DNA from: JABDJZ01 sp047619685
GTDB lineage: Bacteria > Bacteroidota > Rhodothermia > Rhodothermales > UBA10348
DNA length: 10,480 nt
Direction: 5' to 3'
Assembly (NCBI GenBank): GCA_047619685.1
Contig: JBLHLC010000081.1
Coordinates: 1 to 10,480 of the forward strand
Shown: in pieces, positions 6,773 through 10,480 of the stretch
Position numbering within the stretch: the stretch's first letter is position 1
Layout of the letters: each line of letters begins with the position of its first letter
Notes under the pieces: model-generated
Seen by the model: only the letters and a program-made list of their open reading frames with translations
Databases searched by the model: none
What the model was told of the DNA's origin: nothing
Made by a program: the position numbers and the translations under genes

Positions 6773-8638
6773 TCAGCGCTCCGCCACAATCAGGTCGAGC
6801 TCCAAATGCGAGGGCAGCCGTCCGGATCGATGGACGGTATGTGTTTGCGCCTGATAGTCTTCCGCCTGTGCCAGGAAGATATTCGGCACAAACGTCTGCG
6901 GGTTCCGGTCGTGCACCGGAAACCAGGTGCTCTGGACCTGCACCATGATCCGGTGCCCCGGCTTGAAGGTGTACGCCTGCGTGTGCATGTCGACGGTGAA
7001 AGCCGTCGGCGTGTTGGCCGGAAGGGGGGTCGCCACCTCGAACCCTTTCCAGTAGCGCCCGCGCATGATCTCTCCGGTCACCATCAGTTCGTGACCGCCC
7101 AGCCATGGCCGGCCAGAAATTGAATCCGGATACACATCGATCAGCTTCACCACCCAATCGGCGTCGGTCCCGGTTGTCGAGGCAAAGAGACGGGCCACCA
7201 CGGCTCCCGCCAGCGTTACTTCGGTGGTCAATGGCTCTGTTTGATAGACGAGGACGTCGGGCCGACCATCAACAAAACGCTGATCCTCGGTCATCCACGG
7301 TCCCCAGCCGGACCCACGGGAGTCATAGGTCCACTCGATGGGGCGGTGGCGATACGGGACGGGGTGGTCCGGGTCGCTTACGAAGGCGTCCGCGCCATTG
7401 CCGGCAGGTGCCTCGAATGACAGACTCCCGTCTTCGCGAAAGTACAGGGAAGTTGTCTTGGCTTCGGCCGGCGGCCAGTGATCAAACTGCTTCCAGGTCT
7501 GGGCACCCGAATCGAACATGGTAGCTTCGGAGAAGCGGCCGTCGCCCTTGTCCTTGAGGTGGAAAGCAAACCACGGAGCCTCAATCTCGCGCCGATAGGT
7601 GTCGCTCGTAGCACTGCCCCACGGGACGATACCAAGCGAATCGCCCGAGTCCGAAAACCACTGGCCATGTTTCCAGGGACCCATGACGATGTGGTTGAAT
7701 CCCGACCCGTCGTTTGTCTCCATGGCCTGGTAGGTGTGGGAGGGGCCCCACATGTCCTCTTGATCCCACCAGCCGCCTACGGTGAGCGTCGGGACCGGAG
7801 CCCGGGTCAGGCTCAAGGGCGTGGCTAGAGACTTCCACACATCGTCGTAGGTGGGATGCTCCACAAATTTTCGCCACGTAGGCCAGTCGTTCGCGCCCAC
7901 TGCGGCGGCCAATTCTCCAAGCGTGGAAAAGGAGCGATACCAGTCGTACGTGTCAAACCGGCCGGGCGCCGGAACCACGCTCCCGTCCATGCTAGCCTCC
8001 ATCTGCCACGCGTACTCCAATCCGTAGGACAGGCGGAAGGCCCCCTGGTGGAAGAAGTCGTCACCCATCCACCCGTCGCCCATGGTGGCCTGGGGGCTGA
8101 GCGCCTTGATGGCAGGATGGGGGCCATAGGCCGTAGCGTTAACCAGATACCCGGGGTAGGAAATGCCCAGTTGGCCTACCCGTCCATTGTTGTTCGGGAC
8201 ATTGGCGAGTAGCCATTCCACGGTATCGTACGTGTCCGATGCCTCGTCCATGCAGGTCTCATCTCTGACCTCACAGGCGGCCCGGTTCATCACGAACTCG
8301 CCTTCCGATTCGTAGCGCCCGCGGATGTCCTGAAAGGCGAAGATGTAGCCCTCTTTGATGAGTTCCTGGAATCCGTAGAGAATGCCGCCCGTGCCACCCC
8401 AGCCGTCAGTGCCGTACGGCGTTCGCGAGAGGAGGAAAGGGAGGGGCTCTGTTCCGGAATTCCTGGGGGTTAGCACTACGGTAAAGAGGTGCGTGCCGTC
8501 TCGCATCTCGATTCGGGCTTCCGTCCGGGAGAATAAATCATCCAGCCCCGGCTCGGTGGGCGGTGCCTGGCCGCATCCCGTCAGACCGACCAGAGCAAGG
8601 ACGAGGGTGGCCCGCAGCGGGAAGTTGTAACAGTGCAT
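6773..8638 (-). CDS. Lipoprotein alpha-amino acid ester hydrolase-like enzyme (S15/CocE-NonD superfamily)
   Basis: This 621-residue serine hydrolase has a lipoprotein signal with lipobox L19-T20-G21-C22, so it should be anchored facing the periplasm. Catalytic residues visible are S160 in GISYPG, D292 in GGWWDQED and H324 in GPWKHGQ. RTPYG (72-76) fits the oxyanion Tyr motif. The acidic residues D194 (GDDFFHQGAFR), E294 and D295 match in type and spacing the carboxylate cluster that binds the substrate amino group in known AEHs of Acetobacter and Xanthomonas; the Ser-to-Asp spacing of 34 is the same. The C-terminal beta-rich half (about 385-621) fits the jelly-roll domain of this superfamily. 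AEHs cleave esters and amides of alpha-amino acids and also alpha-amino beta-lactams. Length suits the family (about 620-670). The start at 8638 was chosen for the signal peptide; the frame stays open upstream but would run into the OmpA-type gene. No clear ribosome binding site is seen. Confidence 0.88.
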   Translation of the reverse strand: MHCYNFPLRATLVLALVGLTGCGQAPPTEPGLDDLFSRTEARIEMRDGTHLFTVVLTPRNSGTEPLPFLLSRTPYGTDGWGGTGGILYGFQELIKEGYIFAFQDIRGRYESEGEFVMNRAACEVRDETCMDEASDTYDTVEWLLANVPNNNGRVGQLGISYPGYLVNATAYGPHPAIKALSPQATMGDGWMGDDFFHQGAFRLSYGLEYAWQMEASMDGSVVPAPGRFDTYDWYRSFSTLGELAAAVGANDWPTWRKFVEHPTYDDVWKSLATPLSLTRAPVPTLTVGGWWDQEDMWGPSHTYQAMETNDGSGFNHIVMGPWKHGQWFSDSGDSLGIVPWGSATSDTYRREIEAPWFAFHLKDKGDGRFSEATMFDSGAQTWKQFDHWPPAEAKTTSLYFREDGSLSFEAPAGNGADAFVSDPDHPVPYRHRPIEWTYDSRGSGWGPWMTEDQRFVDGRPDVLVYQTEPLTTEVTLAGAVVARLFASTTGTDADWVVKLIDVYPDSISGRPWLGGHELMVTGEIMRGRYWKGFEVATPLPANTPTAFTVDMHTQAYTFKPGHRIMVQVQSTWFPVHDRNPQTFVPNIFLAQAEDYQAQTHTVHRSGRLPSHLELDLIVAER

Positions 8639-8675
8639 GGTGGCTCGAGATTCCGTCACTTTCTGTCCCCGGGGT

Positions 8676-8704
8676 TTGACATTTTGTCGTTGAACATGTA
8701 AATG
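8676..8704 (+). promoter_or_regulatory. Candidate sigma-70-type promoter for the OmpA-type operon
   Basis: TTGACA at 8676-8681 is a perfect -35 box, followed after 17 bp by TAAATG (8699-8704), a weak -10 box. The start codon at 8728 follows closely and has no clear ribosome binding site. The region also contains CCCCGGGG (8667-8674). I found no convincing promoter for the divergent hydrolase gene, although its promoter must lie in or near the same 89 bp if it is transcribed alone. Confidence 0.45.
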
Positions 8705-8727
8705 CAGTAAGACCAAATGTAACCACG

Positions 8728-9597
8728 ATGCAATCGGCGATACCCCTCTTGCTCGGAGTTCTGTTGGTCGCGCTGCTGACTCTGGTGTGCTCCTGCCAGG
8801 TTGAGCGCGATGTTCTGGAAACAGCCCAGACTGCCCTGGGTGCGGGAGGTCACTCAGACTGGGCCTCCGCAACGGCCGTTGGCCGCTGGGTAACCGTCTC
8901 GGGCGTGGCCCCGGATCCCACATCCGCGAGCGCGGCGGGGGCTTCGATTCAGACCGGAGCGGTTCTGGGCACCGAAGCTGTCACCGAGGTGATGGACGCC
9001 ACAACCCTGCGAGGGGCCACAAATGGGGACGTGGACCCGGTGAGATCGGGACTCGCGCGCTCGGACCTCTCCTGGGTAGACCTTGAGCGTGACGACAGCA
9101 CGCTCAGGATGTCTGGCATTGCGTCGGTCGAGGCCGAGAAAGAACGTGCTTCCGAAATAGCCGTGCCGCCATGGCCGTGGGGGCCGGTGGACAACAGCAT
9201 TGACGTAGCTGACTCAGAAGGGGGACAATCCGTCATTGCCCGTAGGGAGAGTCTGAACGCCCTTTTGGCAGAAGACAACGTCAATTTTGAGTTTGCCAGT
9301 GCCGCACTTTCCAGGGCCAGTCGCAGGCTGCTCAATCAGATGGCAGCCACGCTTTCCGGGTGTCCGACAACCCGTGTTCGGGTGGAGGCTCATAGTGACA
9401 ATGTGGGCGATTCGACGGCTAACGTGACCCTCAGCCAAGCACGGGCCGAGTTTGTGATGAGATACCTGACATCTGCCGGGGTAGATGCACGCAGGCTCTC
9501 CGCACAGGGGTATGGCGAATCCCGACCGATTGCAAGCAATGAGACCGACGACGGTCGCGCCGAGAACCGCAGAGTCGAATTCAGAATCAGCCTCTAG
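8728..9597 (+). CDS. OmpA-family protein with BON-like units and C-terminal peptidoglycan-binding domain
   Basis: This 289-residue protein begins with a hydrophobic anchor (about 4-22), then two BON-like units: DWASATAVGRWVTVSGVAP (44-62) onward and LSWVDLERDDSTLRMSGIA (114-132) onward. The OmpA_C domain spans about 178-289: VNFEFASAALSRASRRLL, EAHSDNVG (220-227; the usual GHTDN has become AHSDN), LSQARAEFVMRYL (235-247), GVDARRLSAQGYGESRP (251-267) and GRAENRRVEF (276-285). The Asp of the SDN motif and the Arg of SQAR are the residues expected to hold diaminopimelate in peptidoglycan. It probably tethers the envelope to the cell wall from the periplasm. The layout resembles BON-OmpA proteins of alphaproteobacteria. 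It leads an operon with the next two genes; the gap to the next start is 2 bp. Confidence 0.88.
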   Translation: MQSAIPLLLGVLLVALLTLVCSCQVERDVLETAQTALGAGGHSDWASATAVGRWVTVSGVAPDPTSASAAGASIQTGAVLGTEAVTEVMDATTLRGATNGDVDPVRSGLARSDLSWVDLERDDSTLRMSGIASVEAEKERASEIAVPPWPWGPVDNSIDVADSEGGQSVIARRESLNALLAEDNVNFEFASAALSRASRRLLNQMAATLSGCPTTRVRVEAHSDNVGDSTANVTLSQARAEFVMRYLTSAGVDARRLSAQGYGESRPIASNETDDGRAENRRVEFRISL

Positions 9598-9599
9598 CC

Positions 9600-10160
9600 A
9601 TGCCCTATCTCCTCCTACAGATATTCCTGTGTCTCCTCATAGCGTTTCTGATCGGTTTGATCATTGGATGGTGGATAGCTCGGAATCGATTCCGAAGCAA
9701 ACTCCAGGGACTGGAGAATGAGGTGGCCGAACTTCGCGCCGCGTTGGCCGCATGCCAGACGTCAAAGACTTCAGGCGCCCGCGGGTTGTCCGGGGCCACC
9801 GCAGGCGCGGCCGCAGGAGCAGCCACGGGTGGCGCTGTCGCGGCCGCCGCTATCCCGCTGGCGGCGCCAATCCCGTCCGCCGACCCCGATGATCTGAAAG
9901 TTATTTGGGGCATAGGACCCAAGATGGAAGAGCTACTGAAGGCTTCCGGCATCAATACCTTCAGGCAGGTCGCCGGGACTTCGGTCGCGCAGCTTCAGGA
10001 AATCGTGGCCGCGTACGGATCCAAACGACTTACCGATATTGCGAACGAAGAAGTCTGGCCGGAGCAGGCTGAAATGGCCGCGCGGGGCGATTGGGCAGCT
10101 CTGAAAGCCTACCAGGAGAAGCTCAGCTGGCGGGATGGTGGCGGGAAGCCGACGAGCTAG
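9600..10160 (+). CDS. Membrane-anchored helix-hairpin-helix domain protein
   Basis: This 186-residue protein has one membrane segment (about 3-27), then a basic ARNRFRSK patch (27-34), a short coiled-coil-like stretch (33-52), an Ala/Gly-rich flexible linker (about 59-92) and a C-terminal HhH-like domain (about 97-175). The domain has DDLKVIWGIGPKMEELLKASGINTF split as DDLKVIWGIGPK (97-108) and ASGINTFRQVA (115-125), then VWPEQAEMAARGDW (152-165). The positive residues just after the membrane segment predict that the C-terminus is in the cytoplasm. Such domains often bind nucleic acid or act as a protein-binding fold; which applies here is unknown. Proteins of this type occur beside BON-OmpA genes in other bacteria (recalled, not checked). 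It lies 2 bp after the OmpA-type gene and 3 bp before the channel gene. Confidence 0.8.
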   Translation: MPYLLLQIFLCLLIAFLIGLIIGWWIARNRFRSKLQGLENEVAELRAALAACQTSKTSGARGLSGATAGAAAGAATGGAVAAAAIPLAAPIPSADPDDLKVIWGIGPKMEELLKASGINTFRQVAGTSVAQLQEIVAAYGSKRLTDIANEEVWPEQAEMAARGDWAALKAYQEKLSWRDGGGKPTS

Positions 10161-10163
10161 CGC

Positions 10164-10480
10164 ATGTTCGAAAACGAGGTTCTCGTAGGAGTATTAGACC
10201 TGTTGGCGCGGTTCGGCGGGCGCCTCATTGCTTCGATTGTCATTCTGGTTATCGGGCTGTTTCTGGCACGTCGCGTCGCCAGACTGACCAAGGCTGCGTC
10301 CGGGCGGTGGAACTTGGACGAGACAGGCGTCCGGTTTATCGGAAACATCGTCTACTACCTGCTTGCGGCCATTGTCTCCCTCATCGCCATCAACAATCTC
10401 GGCATAGAGATTTCGGCGATATTGGCTGTTCTGGGGGCCGCAGGCCTCGCTGTGGGGCTCGCGCTCACGGGGGCCGTAAC
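10164..10480 (+). CDS. MscS-type mechanosensitive channel, N-terminal part (runs off the window)
   Basis: The reading frame is open from ATG 10164 to the end of the window, giving 105 complete codons. Three membrane helices are visible: about 18-36, 60-78 and 84-104. The last contains ILAVLGAAGLAVGLAL (86-101), nearly identical to the pore-lining TM3 of E. coli MscS, with the same Gly and Ala packing pattern. After it comes LTGAV where E. coli MscS has LQGSL. Small-conductance channels of this family open under membrane tension to release solutes after osmotic downshock. The cytoplasmic beta and cage domains would lie to the right of the window. It begins 3 bp after the HhH gene, as the third gene of the operon. 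Confidence 0.93.
   Translation, partial: MFENEVLVGVLDLLARFGGRLIASIVILVIGLFLARRVARLTKAASGRWNLDETGVRFIGNIVYYLLAAIVSLIAINNLGIEISAILAVLGAAGLAVGLALTGAV

Noticed and set aside
8639..8923. N-terminal extension of the AEH-like hydrolase to 8923
   Set aside because: It would run antisense into the OmpA-type gene, while a clean lipoprotein signal begins at 8638.

Overview
The window is GC-rich DNA from a Gram-negative bacterium. Two predicted lipoprotein enzymes, an OmpA-type peptidoglycan-binding protein and an MscS channel all point to an envelope with an outer membrane. The mix (lipoprotein amidohydrolase, lipoprotein S15-type hydrolase, an Rv2686c-Rv2688c-like ABC exporter, BON+OmpA protein) would suit Gemmatimonadota or a similar environmental phylum, but this is an impression and the phylum is not proven. 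There is no tRNA, rRNA, CRISPR array or transposase gene.

Layout. (1) 1-126: left edge, perhaps the last 35 codons of a gene. (2) 127-413: a non-coding element bounded by 17-bp near-perfect inverted repeats that start with CTAG. Inside it are three related hairpins at about 52-bp spacing with a compensatory base change. (3) 423-773: a YdeI/OmpD-associated (OmdA-type) gene that has lost the middle of the usual protein; it begins 10 bp after the element. (4) 851-3926, minus strand: a two-gene operon of a PlsC-type acyltransferase and a D-aminoacylase-like lipoprotein, one base apart. (5) 4119-6730, plus strand: ATPase, two permeases with 4-bp overlaps, then a small membrane-anchored BON-like protein. 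(6) 6773-8638, minus strand: a lipoprotein resembling alpha-amino acid ester hydrolases (AEH; S15/CocE superfamily). (7) 8728-10480, plus strand: BON+OmpA protein, membrane-anchored helix-hairpin-helix (HhH) protein, and the start of an MscS channel, with gaps of 2-3 bp. Regions 6 and 7 diverge from an 89-bp intergenic region.

How the genes may work together. Most products act at the envelope: phospholipid acylation, hydrolysis of acyl-D-amino acid or alpha-amino ester bonds in the periplasm, export of hydrophobic compounds, peptidoglycan anchoring and osmotic pressure release. The small BON protein at the end of the ABC operon is a paralogue of the N-terminal part of the OmpA-type protein beyond the hydrolase gene, so the two plus-strand operons share an ancestral piece. 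The least ordinary parts are the hairpin element with its neighbouring deleted YdeI gene, the solo BON paralogue, and the predicted cytoplasmic HhH domain tethered to the membrane.
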